Assembly: GCF_017498485.1 (NCBI RefSeq)
Contig: NZ_CP071795.1
Coordinates: 682,001-746,000 of the forward strand
DNA from: Polaribacter batillariae
GTDB lineage: Bacteria; Bacteroidota; Bacteroidia; Flavobacteriales; Flavobacteriaceae
Direction: 5' to 3'
DNA: 64,000 nt
Shown here: positions 1 to 11,185 of the stretch, piece after piece
Numbering within the stretch: the stretch's first letter is position 1
Layout: every line of letters begins with the position of its first letter
The notes under the pieces: generated by a model
Told to the model about the DNA's origin: nothing
The model's input: the letters and a program-made list of their open reading frames with translations, nothing else
Databases searched by the model: none
Made by a program: the position numbers and the translations under genes

Positions 1-27
1 TTTTTAAAAATGTTTTCATCTTTTTTA

Positions 28-58
28 TTTGACAGAATTTTTAGAGTTAGTACTTTTG
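28..58 (+). promoter_or_regulatory. Promoter of pyrG (Bacteroidota -33/-7 type)
   Basis: A TTTG at 28-31 is followed after 19 bases by TACTTTTG at 51-58, matching the Bacteroidota TTTG / TAnnTTTG consensus exactly. Transcription would start near 64, leaving a short leader before the ATG at 77. This also argues against the longer reading frame that begins at the TTG at 29, because that codon is part of the -33 box. Confidence 0.75.
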
Positions 59-76
59 CGCAAACCTAAGACTACC

Positions 77-1690
77 ATGAGTAATACTAAATACGTTTTT
101 GTAACAGGAGGCGTAACTTCATCACTTGGAAAAGGAATTATTGCTGCATCTTTAGCCAAATTATTGCAAGAAAGAGGCTTTTCTGTAACCATTCAAAAAT
201 TAGACCCATATATTAATATAGACCCAGGAACATTAAATCCGTACGAACATGGCGAATGTTATGTAACTGACGATGGTGCAGAAACCGATTTAGACCTGGG
301 GCATTACGAACGTTATTTAAACATACCTACTTCGCAAGCGAACAACGTTACTACAGGTAGAATTTATCAATCTGTAATTAATAAAGAGCGTAAAGGAGAA
401 TTTTTAGGAAAAACAGTACAAGTAATTCCTCATATTACGGATGAGATAAAGCGTAGAATTCAACTTTTAGGTGAAACTGGCGAATATGATATTGTAATTA
501 CAGAAATTGGTGGAACTGTTGGCGACATCGAATCTTTACCTTATGTAGAGTCTGTAAGGCAAATGTTGTGGGAAAAAGGAGAAGAAAATGCGATTGTAAT
601 TCATTTAACATTAGTCCCTTTTTTAGCAGCTGCTGGTGAATTAAAAACCAAACCTACACAACATTCTGTAAAAATGTTAATGCAAAGTGGTGTAAGTCCA
701 GATATTTTAGTCTGTAGAACAGAATACGAAATTTCTGACGACATTAAGCGCAAATTGGCATTGTTTTGTAATGTAAAAAAAGAAGACGTAATACAATCTA
801 TAGATGCAGAAACCATTTACGATGTGCCTAATTTAATGCTAGAACAAAATTTAGATACGGTGGTTTTAAATAAATTAAAACTATCTTCTAAAGGCGAGCC
901 AGAATTAAAAGTTTGGAACAACTTTTTAAGAAAACACAAAAACCCAAAACACGAAGTAGAAATTGCTTTAATTGGTAAGTATGTAGAGTTGCACGATTCT
1001 TACAAATCGATTACAGAAGCCTTTATTCATGCTGGTTCTTCTAACGAAACAAAAGTAAAAGTACGTTGGGTACATTCCGAAAGTTTAACGCCTAAAAATG
1101 CCGAAAAGAAATTGCTTGGTGTTAATGGAATATTGGTGGCTCCAGGTTTTGGAGACAGAGGTATTGAAGGTAAAATTAGAGCTGTAAAATATGCACGAGA
1201 AAACAACATTCCTTTCTTTGGAATTTGTTTAGGAATGCAAATGGCAGTAATCGAATTTGCTAGAAATGTTTTAAATTTAGAAGGAGCTTCTTCTTCGGAA
1301 ATGAATAAAAGTGCCAAACATCCTGTAATTAACCTAATGGAAAGTCAAGAAAATGTAACAGAAAAAGGAGGCACCATGCGTTTGGGAGCTTGGGATTGTG
1401 AACTAAAAACAGATTCTAAAGTTTACAAAGCCTACAACGCTAAAAAAATTAGTGAACGCCACAGACACAGGTACGAGTTTAATAATGAATATTTAGAACA
1501 AATTGAAGTCGCTGGAATGAAAGCCGCTGGTACAAACCCAAAAACTGGTTTGGTAGAAGTTGTAGAAATACCAACACACCCTTGGTTTGTTGGGGTACAA
1601 TATCATCCAGAATATAAAAGTACGGTGCTAAAACCACACCCTTTGTTTGTAGATTTTATTAAAGCTTCTTTAAAACACTCGAAACTATAG
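77..1690 (+). CDS. pyrG: CTP synthase (glutamine-hydrolysing)
   Basis: Makes CTP from UTP, ATP and glutamine in the cytoplasm, the last step of de novo pyrimidine nucleotide synthesis. The 537-residue product has the usual length. The N-terminal synthetase domain starts with the P-loop [10 protein letters not shown]; the C-terminal class I glutamine amidotransferase domain carries the nucleophile elbow GICLGMQ (Cys about residue 384) and the catalytic His-Glu pair in VQYHPEY. The ATG at 77 is chosen because it gives the canonical [12 protein letters not shown] start and lies just after a perfect promoter; an upstream TTG in frame at 29 belongs to the promoter. The gene appears monocistronic: a palindromic repeat and 204 bases separate it from yidC. 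Confidence 0.97.
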   Translation: MSNTKYVFVTGGVTSSLGKGIIAASLAKLLQERGFSVTIQKLDPYINIDPGTLNPYEHGECYVTDDGAETDLDLGHYERYLNIPTSQANNVTTGRIYQSVINKERKGEFLGKTVQVIPHITDEIKRRIQLLGETGEYDIVITEIGGTVGDIESLPYVESVRQMLWEKGEENAIVIHLTLVPFLAAAGELKTKPTQHSVKMLMQSGVSPDILVCRTEYEISDDIKRKLALFCNVKKEDVIQSIDAETIYDVPNLMLEQNLDTVVLNKLKLSSKGEPELKVWNNFLRKHKNPKHEVEIALIGKYVELHDSYKSITEAFIHAGSSNETKVKVRWVHSESLTPKNAEKKLLGVNGILVAPGFGDRGIEGKIRAVKYARENNIPFFGICLGMQMAVIEFARNVLNLEGASSSEMNKSAKHPVINLMESQENVTEKGGTMRLGAWDCELKTDSKVYKAYNAKKISERHRHRYEFNNEYLEQIEVAGMKAAGTNPKTGLVEVVEIPTHPWFVGVQYHPEYKSTVLKPHPLFVDFIKASLKHSKL

Positions 1691-1703
1691 TTTGTCGGGT
1701 TGG

Positions 1704-1735
1704 GCGCAGTCGAAACCTAAACTTCTCGACTGCGC
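1704..1735. repeat. REP-like palindrome downstream of pyrG
   Basis: GCGCAGTCGA at 1704-1713 is the exact reverse complement of TCGACTGCGC at 1726-1735, with a 12-base loop. It is far more GC-rich than its surroundings and lacks a run of T after the stem, so it looks like a REP-type intergenic repeat rather than a classic terminator. It may still end or stabilise the pyrG transcript. Confidence 0.7.
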
Positions 1736-1828
1736 TCGAAAAGACATTCTAAAACGGAATACTATTTGAACTATTAAATGCATCAACAATAATCACAGCA
1801 AAATCAATTAAAAATAATACTGTTTTGC

Positions 1829-1836
1829 TACATTTG
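1829..1836 (+). promoter_or_regulatory. Candidate -7 box for yidC
   Basis: TACATTTG matches TAnnTTTG and lies 58 bases before the yidC ATG. No TTG is seen at the expected -33 spacing, so this is a moderate prediction. Confidence 0.4.
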
Positions 1837-1894
1837 TCGCCTTTTACTTCAATAAGAAGTTTAAAAATGACAATTTGACATTTTAAAATAACAC

Positions 1895-3790
1895 ATGGAA
1901 CAAAAAAAATTCGACTTCAATTCTTTTATTGGAATGATTTTATTAGGAGGCATTATTCTTTGGTGGATGAATGCCAATAAACCTGAACCAGAAACAATTA
2001 CAAAGGCAAATACCACAAAGGTTGCAGACTCTACAAAAACAACAAATAACACAACTACAAATACAGTTGTTAACGAAACAGCTTTCGAAAATGATTCTAT
2101 TAAAAATTTAGCACTAAAAAATAAATTGGGGGCTTTTGCCCAAAGTGCCATTAGCGCCTCTGAAGGGGTTACTGTTTTAGAAAATGAAGTCGTTAAATTA
2201 ACAATAGATAATAAAGGAGGACAAATAAAAGAAGCCTTAGTTAAAAATTTTAAAACCTACGATTCTCTTCCTTTGTATATGATTAAAGACAATAATGCGT
2301 CTTTTAATATTAATTTTGGAACCATAGACAATAGAATTTTAAACACGAAAGATTTATTTTTTGAGCCAACTGTTACTAAAAACGGAGCAAACCAAGTGGT
2401 TTCTTTAAAATTAAAAGTTTCTGAAACTCAGTTTTTAGAATACAGGTACGAAATGAAACCGAAAGATTATTTGGTAAACTTTTCCATTCGTTCTCAAGGT
2501 TTAGCAAATGTAATTAATGCTTCGAATCCTATTCATTTAGATTGGACTTTAGACGGTTATCGCCACGAAAAAAGTTTAAAAACAGAGAATACCATGTATT
2601 CTTACTACTACTACAAAGCAGAAGACGAAGTTGATTATATTAACGCAGGAAAATCGGAAATTGTAAACGACTTAAACTGGGTAGCTTACAAACAACATTT
2701 TTTTGCTTCGAGTTTACTTTCAGATAAACCTTTTAACAACGCAACAATTACTTCTACAGATTTAGTTAAAAATGAAGAAATCGATACCGTTTTTACAAAA
2801 AGATTCGAACTAAAAACACCTTTAGAATTATCTAATGGAGAATTAAATTATAATATGAAATGGTTTTACGGACCTAATGATTATAATTTATTTAAAACAA
2901 AACCATTCGAAGGAACAGATTTGGCAGAGTCTGCAGATTTAGGTTGGGGAATTTTCGGTTTTTTAAACAGAACCGTTTTTTATCCTGTATTTAATTTCTT
3001 AGAAAGTTTTTTATCGAACTACGGATTAATTATTATTTTAATGACCATTGTGGTACGTATATTAATGTCTCCATTAGTTTATAAATCTTATTTATCGAGT
3101 GCTAAAATGAAGGTAATTCGCCCAGAATTAACAGCATTAAACGAAAAATATCCTGGGAAAGAAAATGCCATGAAGCGCCAGCAAGAAACCATGGCCATTC
3201 AGCGAAAAGCAGGTGTTAGCATGATGTCTGGTTGTATTCCTGCATTATTACAAATGCCAGTATTCTTTGCATTGTTTAAGTTTTTTCCAACAAATATTGC
3301 CTTAAGGCAAAAAAGTTTTTTATGGGCAAACGATTTATCTTCTTACGATACTATTTTTAAATTGCCATTTAAAATTCCTTTTTACGGAGATCACGTAAGT
3401 TTATTTCCAATTTTGGCATCTGTTGCTATTTTCTTTTATATGAAAATGAATCAAAGCCAGCAAGCAAACATGCAAGCACCACCTCAAGAAGGAATGCCAG
3501 ACATGAGCAAAATGATGAAGTATATGATTTACTTCTCTCCTATTATGATGTTGTTTTTCTTTAACAATTACGCAAGTTCTTTAAGTTTGTATTATTTTGT
3601 ATCAAACCTATTAACAATTGCAATTATGCTGGTAATTAAGAATTTTGTGATTGATGAAGATAAAATTCACGCACAAATCGAAGAAAACAAAAAGCGCCCA
3701 GAAAAGAAAAAAAGCAAGTTTCGTCAGAGAATAGACGAAGCCATGAAACAAGCGCAAGAACAACAAGCACAACAAAAAAGAAGAAAGTAA
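1895..3790 (+). CDS. yidC: Membrane protein insertase YidC
   Basis: Inserts and folds inner-membrane proteins, alone or with the Sec translocon. The 631-residue protein has an N-terminal membrane anchor (residues about 8-25), a long periplasmic beta-rich domain (about 60-345) and the conserved C-terminal insertase region with five membrane segments (about 360-590), starting near NYGLIIILMTIVVRILM. The C-terminal tail is Lys/Arg/Gln-rich (EKKKSKFRQR onward), as expected for ribosome contact. Length and domain order match Gram-negative YidC, not the short Gram-positive form. A strong terminator follows directly, so it is probably transcribed alone. Confidence 0.96.
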   Translation: MEQKKFDFNSFIGMILLGGIILWWMNANKPEPETITKANTTKVADSTKTTNNTTTNTVVNETAFENDSIKNLALKNKLGAFAQSAISASEGVTVLENEVVKLTIDNKGGQIKEALVKNFKTYDSLPLYMIKDNNASFNINFGTIDNRILNTKDLFFEPTVTKNGANQVVSLKLKVSETQFLEYRYEMKPKDYLVNFSIRSQGLANVINASNPIHLDWTLDGYRHEKSLKTENTMYSYYYYKAEDEVDYINAGKSEIVNDLNWVAYKQHFFASSLLSDKPFNNATITSTDLVKNEEIDTVFTKRFELKTPLELSNGELNYNMKWFYGPNDYNLFKTKPFEGTDLAESADLGWGIFGFLNRTVFYPVFNFLESFLSNYGLIIILMTIVVRILMSPLVYKSYLSSAKMKVIRPELTALNEKYPGKENAMKRQQETMAIQRKAGVSMMSGCIPALLQMPVFFALFKFFPTNIALRQKSFLWANDLSSYDTIFKLPFKIPFYGDHVSLFPILASVAIFFYMKMNQSQQANMQAPPQEGMPDMSKMMKYMIYFSPIMMLFFFNNYASSLSLYYFVSNLLTIAIMLVIKNFVIDEDKIHAQIEENKKRPEKKKSKFRQRIDEAMKQAQEQQAQQKRRK

Positions 3791-3800
3791 TTTTTTAATA

Positions 3801-3835
3801 AAAAAAGTCCAAATCTAAAAAATTTGGACTTTTTT
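3801..3835 (+). terminator. Rho-independent terminator after yidC
   Basis: AAAAAAGTCCAAAT (3801-3814) pairs with ATTTGGACTTTTTT (3822-3835) around a 7-base loop. The stem ends in a T run, 10 bases after the yidC stop. Confidence 0.85.
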
Positions 3836-3928
3836 ATGCTTAAATGTTATTGTATCAAAAAAAAATAATATATTAGTATCGATTATTAGATTTAAAAATC
3901 TTGTAGTAACCCCTAAAACAATTACTTT

Positions 3929-6900
3929 ATGTCCCCTAAACCTAAAAGTAAATGGTATTTCGTACCATTTATACCGCTATTTATTAGTTTAAATAGTTAC
4001 GCTCAAACATGTACAAATTACACAGAAACTCCAGGAACCGCAATTTCTACAATTGGTAATGTTATCTATAACACAACCATAAATGTTCCTGATAACTTTT
4101 CTATTTCCGATGTAAATGTTTCTTTAGACATTAGTCATACTTGGAATTCAGATTTAAATATTTATTTAATTTCACCAGCAAATACGAGAGTAGAATTAAG
4201 TACTGGAAATGGTGGAAATGGAGACAATTATTCCAATGTTACTTTCGATGATGCTTCTGGCAATGTATTACCAACTGGAAACTCAGGTATATCAGGCACT
4301 TATAATCCAGAAGGACTCTTATCAGATTTTAATGGAGAAAATGCGAATGGAGATTGGGTTTTAGAAGTTACAGATACAGCTGATGGAGATGGAGGAACGA
4401 TAAATTCCATTACCCTTAATATCTGCAATTCTAATTTTTCTGAAGATTTTGAAACTGGTAACACTTGGTCCACAACAGGAACAACTGCAACAACAGGTAC
4501 GTTCGTAAATATAGATCCAGAAGAAACTGATTATCAATTAGAAAATGATCATTCAAACCCGGGTACAAATGCTCTAATCACAGCTTCGAATCCATCTAAT
4601 GGAATTGGAGCAGACGATGTAGATGGTGGTACTGTTTTTGCAACTTCACCAACCTATAGCATTACCAACGAATCTAATTTTTCTATCTGGTATTTCTTTG
4701 GTCAAAGAGATACTGGAGATGATCCTGGAGATTTTTTTAGATTAGAAGTTTCCTTTGATAATGGAGTTAATTGGACAGATTTAGTATTTATAGGAGATGT
4801 TCAAAACAATCCTGTTTGGACAGAAGCTACAACTACAATTCCTGCTGGTTCTAATTTTATTGTAAGAGTTAGTGCTGCAGACGGAACTACAGATGGAGAT
4901 ATTATTGAAGCTGGTATAGACGATTTAACCATCGTAGAAAACACTACACCTAGAATACCAATTACAATAACAGCAGAAGCTAAAACGAAAGAAGAAGGAG
5001 ATGCAGACCCAACTTTAACATACAATATTACCTCTGGTAGTTTAGACAGTGGAGATACTTTAATAGGCAATTTATCAAGAGGTGCAGGCGAAAATATTGG
5101 TGCTTATAATATCAACCAAGGTACATTAACAAATGCAAACAACCCTAAATACAACATCACTTTTGTTTCTGCTACATTTACAATTACAGCAAAAGATACA
5201 GATGGAGATGGCTATGCAGATCATATAGATATTGATGATGATAATGATGGAATAAAAGATGAAGACGAAAGCTGTATCACTCAAGGAGCAGCAAACCCTG
5301 AAACTGATAGCATAACATATGAAGATGGAAGCTTTAAAATATATGCTATTGGAGACAATAAAAATAGTGGTTTAGGTTTTAAAGAATCTGGGTTTGAAAA
5401 GGCATCTTTTTCCAAAGGTCTCACACTAAATCGATTAAATGGAGCTAACGATTTTACTGGTTTACCAACTTCCACTGGAGATGAAAATAATGGAACAGCT
5501 GAAAATTTTACAGCCTTTTGGGCAAACGGAACTGTAACATACAAAACAACAGCAAATAACCCAACAGAAAGAAGAAATCAATTTACTGAAGCTAATTTTA
5601 ACTCACAAAAATCTGGAACAACTGGAGATGCAATTCGTATTAAACCATCAATAAATTTAAGCACAGGAGAAGTCTATACCATTACAATAAACTTAACAAA
5701 CCCTGTACATGCCTTTAATTTCGATTTAAATGACATTTTAGATTCTAACCTAACACCAGGTGTTCTGCTTACTTACGAAGTTTTAGTAGATGATAAAAGA
5801 ATTCTTTTTTTTAATAGCGAAATGTTAGGAAATGATGCAGAAGGTATCGTAGAGGTCTTCGATGATAATGGCGCTACTAAAGGAAATATGAATGTAGGTG
5901 ACGCTATAGAAACATCAATAGGATTTCTATCAGAGACCAAAGTATCTAAAATAGAAATAGTCCATAAGGTTACAGGAACTCTTACAGGAAATACAATAGA
6001 TTTACATGGACTGGATAATTTTGTCTGGAGCACAGAAAATTTTTCTTGCTTTGCTGATAATATAGATTTCGATGGAGATGGAATAACAAATGATAAAGAT
6101 TTAGATTCAGATAACGATGGCATTCCAGATAATATAGAAGCACAAACAACTATCGATTATATCGCACCAAACTATATTTATACTGCAAATGGCCTAGATA
6201 CAGCTTACGGAACGGGTTTAAAAGCACAAAATACAGATGGCACTGGAAATGCAGATTATGTAGATTTAGACTCAGATAACGATGGTATTTTTGATATAAA
6301 CGAGATCGGTTTGGCTGCAAAAGATACAAATAACGATGGCAAAACAAATGGAACTGTTGGTAAAAATGGTTTAGATAACAGTTTATACGTTGCAGACGAT
6401 TTTAATGATGTAAATGCAAACATTAACAATCCAATTCTTTTACCAGATGCAGACAATGATGTTTTAACCATTGGAGATGTAGATTATAGAGATGCACATG
6501 GTTCTGGAATTCCTATGATTACCCAAATATTTAACGATGGTACAAGTAGAGTTATCGAAATTACCAATGTTCATGCAACAAATTCAATTTTAGCAAATAC
6601 AATAAAGCTAGATCTCTTTAGAAACAAAACTGGCGACCAAACTGGTATTGCACCAGATGTTACATACACAATTCCTACTGAAATAGCCCCAGGAGCATCT
6701 ATTTTAATTACAAATTCGGCTTCCGTATTTTCTGGAACTGTAAACAACGATATTACAGATTTAATAGGAGCAAACGACATTTTATTGTTTTCGCATCCAA
6801 AAGGAATTTCATCTGGGTTAAACGATTGGAAAAACAGGTACGAAACCACCACTAATTTTGCAGATAATACAGTATATGTAAGAAGCGATGAAGCAACATC

Positions 6901-9214
6901 TAATAATAAAACCTTTACAGAAAGCGAGTGGATTCCCTTCGTAGAAGACGATTTAAACCCATACAGAGATATTGATAATGGCGGACCAGAAAGACATCCA
7001 CACGCACCAATTATTTCGGAAATAACCAGTGCAGTTGCCACATCTAATTTAAGTTTAGGAACTCATAAAGTAAACCCTACAGTTCGAGTTGGTAACGCTT
7101 GGTCTAATGGATTTCCAGATAAAACTAGACGTGTTGTTATAAATGAAGATTATTCGACCTCTACAGCTTTAACTGCAAGAAAACTTACCATAAATGCCGA
7201 CCGAAAATTAACAATTACAAATAATCTATTGGTTGTAACAGAAGATATTGAGTTTGGTGCAACTTCTAGTGAATTAAGGCTTGCAGGAAATTCTCAGCTC
7301 ATTCAAATACACGAAAACAGCAGTCAAATTACTGGTAGTGGAAAACTATTTATAGACCAAAATTCTACCATTGCAAGCAAATACAGGTACAATTATATGA
7401 GCTCTCCTGTTGGAGGAACATCTTACACCTTGGTCGATGTTTTAAAAGATGGCACAACACCAACTTCTGCAACTTCTTCTGCAATAGATATCGATTTTGT
7501 AAGCGGTTTTGATGGAGATACAGGTACTCCAATAAAAATTGCAGATTACTGGATTTACACTTACGCAAGTGCAAACGGAAATAGATCGAACTGGAATCAA
7601 AAGAAAAGTACAGGAAGCATTCCAGTAACAGATGGTTTTACCATAAAAGGTACTGGTGCTGCACAAAACTATACTTTTGTTGGCACACCAAATGATGGTG
7701 ATTTAAATACAGCTATAGGCGGAAACGAGTCTTATTTAGTAGGTAATCCATACCCATCTGCAATAAGTGTACAACGTTTTATCGAAGACAACGAAAACTC
7801 TATAGATGGCACTTTATATTTCTGGCAGCATGCAGGAGAAAGAGATACTTCTAGCTCTAACGAAGCTGGCCACTACTATACAGGTTATATTGGCGGGTAT
7901 GCAACTCGTAATATTGCTATGGGAATTGCTGCAAATTCGGCTTCTTTTGCTGGTGCTTTCGATATTTCTTTGGAAGCAGAGAATGCATCACATAATGCAA
8001 CTACTTCAACAGATACAGAAAATACAACAGTGGTTTTAGATGCCACTACAGAATATGTAGATTTTGGATTGATACCAAGAGGTGTTGAAAGTTTAAGACT
8101 AAACTACAAATCTCTAACACCTAAAAAAATAAAAGTTATTGTAAATGGCAATTCTATTGGAGTTTTCGACGTGCCAGTTTCTAATTCATATACAAATTAC
8201 GAGATTCCTATTTGTATCGAAAGAAGCAACTCTGTAAAAATAGAATCTTTAGATCTTAATGTGTTTTATTTAAACAAAATAATACTTAAAGACGATGATG
8301 GCAAAATACCTTGCGCACCAAATGTAGGCTCTGGTTTTACATACACGACTCCTTTAGAGTACATTGCTGTGGGGCAAGGATTTTTTATTAGTGGAGATAC
8401 AGATGGTGGGCCAATACAATTTAACAACAGCCAAAGAGAAAATATTGTAGAAGGTCCAAAATCTATCTTTTTTAAATCGAATGCAAAACATAAAAAAGAA
8501 ACAACAAACAGAAGAAAAAAATTACCAATTATTAAATTAGGTATGAACTATACTGACCATTTAAACACAAAAATACATCGTCAAATTGGTATTTCTTTTA
8601 AAGGAAATAATAGTTTTAAGTTCGATAAAGGGTATGATAGTTATCTTTTTGATTTATCTGCTACAGATTTTTATTGGAAATTTTCGAATGAAGAGCCACC
8701 TTACGTAATTGCTGGCATAGAAAATATTTCGAAAGATTTAGAAGTGCCTTTAGAAATTGTAATCTCTAAAAAAGACGCTGTTAGCATCGAAATAGACGAG
8801 TGGAATCTCGAAAATACCTCGCTATTTTTGTTAGATAAATTAACAAATATTAGTTACGACTTAGCTAAAGGAAAAGTAGATTTAGAATTAGAAAAAGGAA
8901 CCTATTCGAATCGTTTTTACATTACTTTTAAGAATTCGCAAACCTTAAGTAATGATGATGATCTTGCAGAGAGAAATGTTTCTGTTTTTTATTCGAAACC
9001 AAATCGTGAAATTCACGTAAATACAATCAATGGCACAACTGTACAAAAAGCATCTTTATATTCAATTTTAGGACAAGAAATAAACTCTTGGAAATTAAAA
9101 AACGAAGCTTTAGAGAAAACCATTCTTAAGGTAAACAACCTTTCGAAAGCCGTTTATATTTTAAAATTGAAAACAGACAAAGGAGAGGTTTCCAAAAAAA
9201 TACTCATTAATTAA
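3929..9214 (+). CDS. Large T9SS-exported multidomain protein with P-domain, MBG-like and Asp-rich repeats
   Basis: A 1761-residue secreted protein of unknown function. A Sec signal peptide (about residues 1-26, ending SLNSYAQ) leads to a proprotein-convertase-type P-domain (about 35-170), a MAM-like jelly-roll stretch (about 170-345), an MBG-like Ig-fold (about 348-430, starting [19 protein letters not shown]) and thrombospondin-3-like calcium loops at about 424-450, 710-735 and 775-800 (for example [14 protein letters not shown]). Mid-protein regions look beta-rich and include a SSPV...GNPYPS module (about 1155-1275) shared with the protein at 59818. The last 80 residues, ending SKKILIN, form a type A T9SS sorting domain. 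No catalytic motif is seen; adhesion or a structural surface role is an inference. It stands alone between a terminator and a convergent gene. Confidence 0.85.
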   Translation: MSPKPKSKWYFVPFIPLFISLNSYAQTCTNYTETPGTAISTIGNVIYNTTINVPDNFSISDVNVSLDISHTWNSDLNIYLISPANTRVELSTGNGGNGDNYSNVTFDDASGNVLPTGNSGISGTYNPEGLLSDFNGENANGDWVLEVTDTADGDGGTINSITLNICNSNFSEDFETGNTWSTTGTTATTGTFVNIDPEETDYQLENDHSNPGTNALITASNPSNGIGADDVDGGTVFATSPTYSITNESNFSIWYFFGQRDTGDDPGDFFRLEVSFDNGVNWTDLVFIGDVQNNPVWTEATTTIPAGSNFIVRVSAADGTTDGDIIEAGIDDLTIVENTTPRIPITITAEAKTKEEGDADPTLTYNITSGSLDSGDTLIGNLSRGAGENIGAYNINQGTLTNANNPKYNITFVSATFTITAKDTDGDGYADHIDIDDDNDGIKDEDESCITQGAANPETDSITYEDGSFKIYAIGDNKNSGLGFKESGFEKASFSKGLTLNRLNGANDFTGLPTSTGDENNGTAENFTAFWANGTVTYKTTANNPTERRNQFTEANFNSQKSGTTGDAIRIKPSINLSTGEVYTITINLTNPVHAFNFDLNDILDSNLTPGVLLTYEVLVDDKRILFFNSEMLGNDAEGIVEVFDDNGATKGNMNVGDAIETSIGFLSETKVSKIEIVHKVTGTLTGNTIDLHGLDNFVWSTENFSCFADNIDFDGDGITNDKDLDSDNDGIPDNIEAQTTIDYIAPNYIYTANGLDTAYGTGLKAQNTDGTGNADYVDLDSDNDGIFDINEIGLAAKDTNNDGKTNGTVGKNGLDNSLYVADDFNDVNANINNPILLPDADNDVLTIGDVDYRDAHGSGIPMITQIFNDGTSRVIEITNVHATNSILANTIKLDLFRNKTGDQTGIAPDVTYTIPTEIAPGASILITNSASVFSGTVNNDITDLIGANDILLFSHPKGISSGLNDWKNRYETTTNFADNTVYVRSDEATSNNKTFTESEWIPFVEDDLNPYRDIDNGGPERHPHAPIISEITSAVATSNLSLGTHKVNPTVRVGNAWSNGFPDKTRRVVINEDYSTSTALTARKLTINADRKLTITNNLLVVTEDIEFGATSSELRLAGNSQLIQIHENSSQITGSGKLFIDQNSTIASKYRYNYMSSPVGGTSYTLVDVLKDGTTPTSATSSAIDIDFVSGFDGDTGTPIKIADYWIYTYASANGNRSNWNQKKSTGSIPVTDGFTIKGTGAAQNYTFVGTPNDGDLNTAIGGNESYLVGNPYPSAISVQRFIEDNENSIDGTLYFWQHAGERDTSSSNEAGHYYTGYIGGYATRNIAMGIAANSASFAGAFDISLEAENASHNATTSTDTENTTVVLDATTEYVDFGLIPRGVESLRLNYKSLTPKKIKVIVNGNSIGVFDVPVSNSYTNYEIPICIERSNSVKIESLDLNVFYLNKIILKDDDGKIPCAPNVGSGFTYTTPLEYIAVGQGFFISGDTDGGPIQFNNSQRENIVEGPKSIFFKSNAKHKKETTNRRKKLPIIKLGMNYTDHLNTKIHRQIGISFKGNNSFKFDKGYDSYLFDLSATDFYWKFSNEEPPYVIAGIENISKDLEVPLEIVISKKDAVSIEIDEWNLENTSLFLLDKLTNISYDLAKGKVDLELEKGTYSNRFYITFKNSQTLSNDDDLAERNVSVFYSKPNREIHVNTINGTTVQKASLYSILGQEINSWKLKNEALEKTILKVNNLSKAVYILKLKTDKGEVSKKILIN

Positions 9215-9239
9215 TATTTATAATGCTTTCTTAAAGAAG

Positions 9240-9400
9240 TTGTCTCGAAAGTAAATTTAGCTGTCATTTTAAGCATTACTAAAATCAAAATATATTTTGA
9301 TTGAAAGTAGCTAACGGAAGTTATCGAAAAACATAAAAACATTGAAATTCAATAAATAAGATTTCTCCATTACAGTTGAAATAACAAGTTTTAATACTTT
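9240..9400. repeat. Degenerate flavobacterial intergenic repeat
   Basis: The 202-base gap between the convergent genes ending at 9214 and 9417 holds fragments such as GTCATTTTAAGC, AAGATTTCTCCATTAC and GAAATAACAAG. These resemble eroded pieces of a dispersed repeat common between flavobacterial genes (typically reading like GTCATTCTGAGC ... GATTTCTCC ... GAAATGAC). No open frame or clear terminator is visible. Confidence 0.35.
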
Positions 9401-9416
9401 TAAGACGACTTCTATT

Positions 9417-10550
9417 TTATAATAGTTCTTTTATTTTAGAAATCGTACTATCTAAATCTTCTCGGGTTGTAAATTTAGAGAACGAAAAACGGATGGAAGT
9501 TTTATCTTCTTCTCCATGAAAAAGGATTTCTGATAAAACATGAGACCCTTTATTGCTTCCACTTTGGCAAGCACTGCCTCCAGAAACTGCAATTCCAGCC
9601 AAATCTAAACGAAACAATAGCATGTTGTTTGTAACTGGAAAACGAACATTTAAAATGGTGTAACTGCTGTTGTCTAAATCTGAAGAAAGCCCGTTAAATC
9701 GAATATTTTCTGATACTTTTTTAAGTTCGGAAATAAAGTAAACTTTTAAACCTTCTATATAATTTTTATCTTTATTTAAAGAAGAAATAGCCATATCTAG
9801 TGCTTTTTCCATTCCTAAGATAGAGTGCACATTTTCGGTACTCGATCTTGCACCTCTTTCTTGATCTCCACCATGAAGCATTGGTAAAATGCCAAATCCT
9901 TTTTTAAAAAAAGCAAAACCAACCCCTTTGGGTCCATGAAATTTGTGCGCACTTGCAGCTAAAAAATCTAGGTTTATTTTTTGCAAATCTAAATGATAAT
10001 GCCCCACTGCTTGCACAGCATCTGTATGAAATAATGCATTGTTGGTTTTACATAAACTACCAATTTCTTCAAGAGGAAGTATATTGCCAATCTCGTTATT
10101 TATTAGCATTAAACTAACCAATGTCTTTTCTTTAGAAGATTGTAAAATACCTTCTAAATGCGCTATTTCTATAGTTCCAAATTCGTTAACATTTACAAAC
10201 TCTAGAGAAATGTTATGGGTTTTCTGTAAATATTTGCAAGTATGCAAAACTGCATGGTGTTCTATTTTAGAAGTTATGATACGACGCACGCCTAAATTTA
10301 AAACAGCGTTTTGTAAAATTAAATTGTCGGCTTCTGTGCCACTAGAAGTAAAAACAATTTCACTCGCAGTAACATTAAAGTGTTTGGCGATATTTTTTCG
10401 GGCGGTTTCTACTGCAGATTTTGCCTTTCTGCCAAACTGATGTGTAGAAGAAGGGTTTCCGAAATTTTCTACCATAGAATTTCGCATAACTTCTATGACT
10501 TCTTTGGCGATGGGTGTTGTTGCAGCATTGTCTAAATAGACTGTTTTCAT
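9417..10550 (-). CDS. Cysteine desulfurase, NifS/IscS family
   Basis: A pyridoxal-phosphate enzyme that removes sulfur from cysteine, giving alanine and an enzyme-bound persulfide for Fe-S cluster or tRNA thiolation. The 377-residue length fits. The PLP-binding lysine is in SAHKFHGPKG, the cofactor-stacking His in KIEHHAVLHT, and the catalytic Cys loop in SGGSACQSGSNKG near the C terminus. The long Cys loop points to group I (NifS/IscS-like) rather than SufS. No iscU or other partner is adjacent. A TATTTTTG box lies only four bases upstream of the ATG, which would make a leaderless message. The Smr-domain gene ends 23 bases upstream on the same strand. Confidence 0.93.
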   Translation of the reverse strand: MKTVYLDNAATTPIAKEVIEVMRNSMVENFGNPSSTHQFGRKAKSAVETARKNIAKHFNVTASEIVFTSSGTEADNLILQNAVLNLGVRRIITSKIEHHAVLHTCKYLQKTHNISLEFVNVNEFGTIEIAHLEGILQSSKEKTLVSLMLINNEIGNILPLEEIGSLCKTNNALFHTDAVQAVGHYHLDLQKINLDFLAASAHKFHGPKGVGFAFFKKGFGILPMLHGGDQERGARSSTENVHSILGMEKALDMAISSLNKDKNYIEGLKVYFISELKKVSENIRFNGLSSDLDNSSYTILNVRFPVTNNMLLFRLDLAGIAVSGGSACQSGSNKGSHVLSEILFHGEEDKTSIRFSFSKFTTREDLDSTISKIKELL

Positions 10551-10554
10551 CTTA

Positions 10555-10562
10555 CAAAAATA
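10555..10562 (-). promoter_or_regulatory. -7 box abutting the cysteine desulfurase start
   Basis: On the minus strand TATTTTTG (TAnnTTTG) is followed by only four bases before the ATG at 10550. If used, transcription begins at or next to the start codon. No -33 TTG is seen at the right distance. Confidence 0.4.
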
Positions 10563-10573
10563 CGTTTTCTATT

Positions 10574-11122
10574 TTACTGATTTACATTTTGAAAAACATA
10601 AACTTCTGTCGCTCCTAAACCATATATTTTATAAGAAGCATCGTAATATTTTACTGGATATTTATTTAAAAGCGATTGCAATTCCGATTTTAAAACTCCT
10701 TCTCCAACTCCATGAATAAAAATAATTTTAGAAATTCGTTTTTTAATTGCGTATTCTATTTTTCGTTTTGCGGTATCTAATTGAAGATTTAGCATATCGT
10801 AATTATCTAAACCTTTGGTAGATTTAACAAGTTGATTTATATGCAAATCTACCTCCATAATTACTTCTTTTTTTTCTTTTTTAAACAGGTTTGTTTTCTT
10901 TTTTACTTCGGCTATTTTCTCTTGTAAAATAGGATGATTGATATCGGAAAACTTCGATAAATTGTATTGTTCTACATCGATTTTAACGAGTTCTTTTTCA
11001 TCAAAATTAAAAACCATACCATCTTCTGTTTCTACAGAAATTGTATGTTTATTTATAGCAACCACTTTTCCTTTTAAAACATCGTCTAAAACAGCTACTT
11101 TATTTCCAATTTCTAAACACAT
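10574..11122 (-). CDS. Smr/MutS2 C-terminal domain protein
   Basis: A 182-residue cytoplasmic protein. Residues 1-50 form a small beta-barrel-like region (GNKVAVLDDVLKGKVVAI), followed by a Lys-rich linker (about 75-85). The Smr domain (about 90-180) shows the signature VDLHINQL and the downstream IIFIHGVGEGVL, matching the DxH and HGxGxG motifs of this family. Smr domains are nicking endonucleases, found in MutS2 and in stand-alone proteins linked to recombination control or ribosome rescue; here the MutS ATPase is absent, so only nucleic-acid binding or cleavage can be inferred. It is divergent from the phosphatase-like gene at 11186, with a shared palindromic promoter between them. Confidence 0.85.
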   Translation of the reverse strand: MCLEIGNKVAVLDDVLKGKVVAINKHTISVETEDGMVFNFDEKELVKIDVEQYNLSKFSDINHPILQEKIAEVKKKTNLFKKEKKEVIMEVDLHINQLVKSTKGLDNYDMLNLQLDTAKRKIEYAIKKRISKIIFIHGVGEGVLKSELQSLLNKYPVKYYDASYKIYGLGATEVYVFQNVNQ

Positions 11123-11161
11123 TCTTAACTTTTTATTAAATTAAACCCGTTTAATAAGTTT

Positions 11162-11180
11162 TATTTTTGTTACAAAAATA
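11162..11180. promoter_or_regulatory. Back-to-back divergent -7 boxes in a palindrome
   Basis: TATTTTTG at 11162-11169 (plus strand) and its inverted copy at 11173-11180 (minus strand) form a 19-base near-perfect palindrome, TATTTTTGTTACAAAAATA. Each half matches TAnnTTTG and faces the gene on its own side: the phosphatase-like gene (ATG 11186) and the Smr gene (ATG 11122). Neither has a clear -33 TTG. Confidence 0.5.
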
Positions 11181-11185
11181 ATCAT

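Noticed and set aside
29..76. Longer pyrG beginning at a TTG
   Set aside because: The TTG is the -33 box of the promoter, and the extra residues do not match the conserved CTP synthase start.
6256..7041. Long reverse-strand frames within the large T9SS gene
   Set aside because: They are antisense shadows of a repeat-rich, low-complexity gene with consistent forward coding signal and no motifs of their own.
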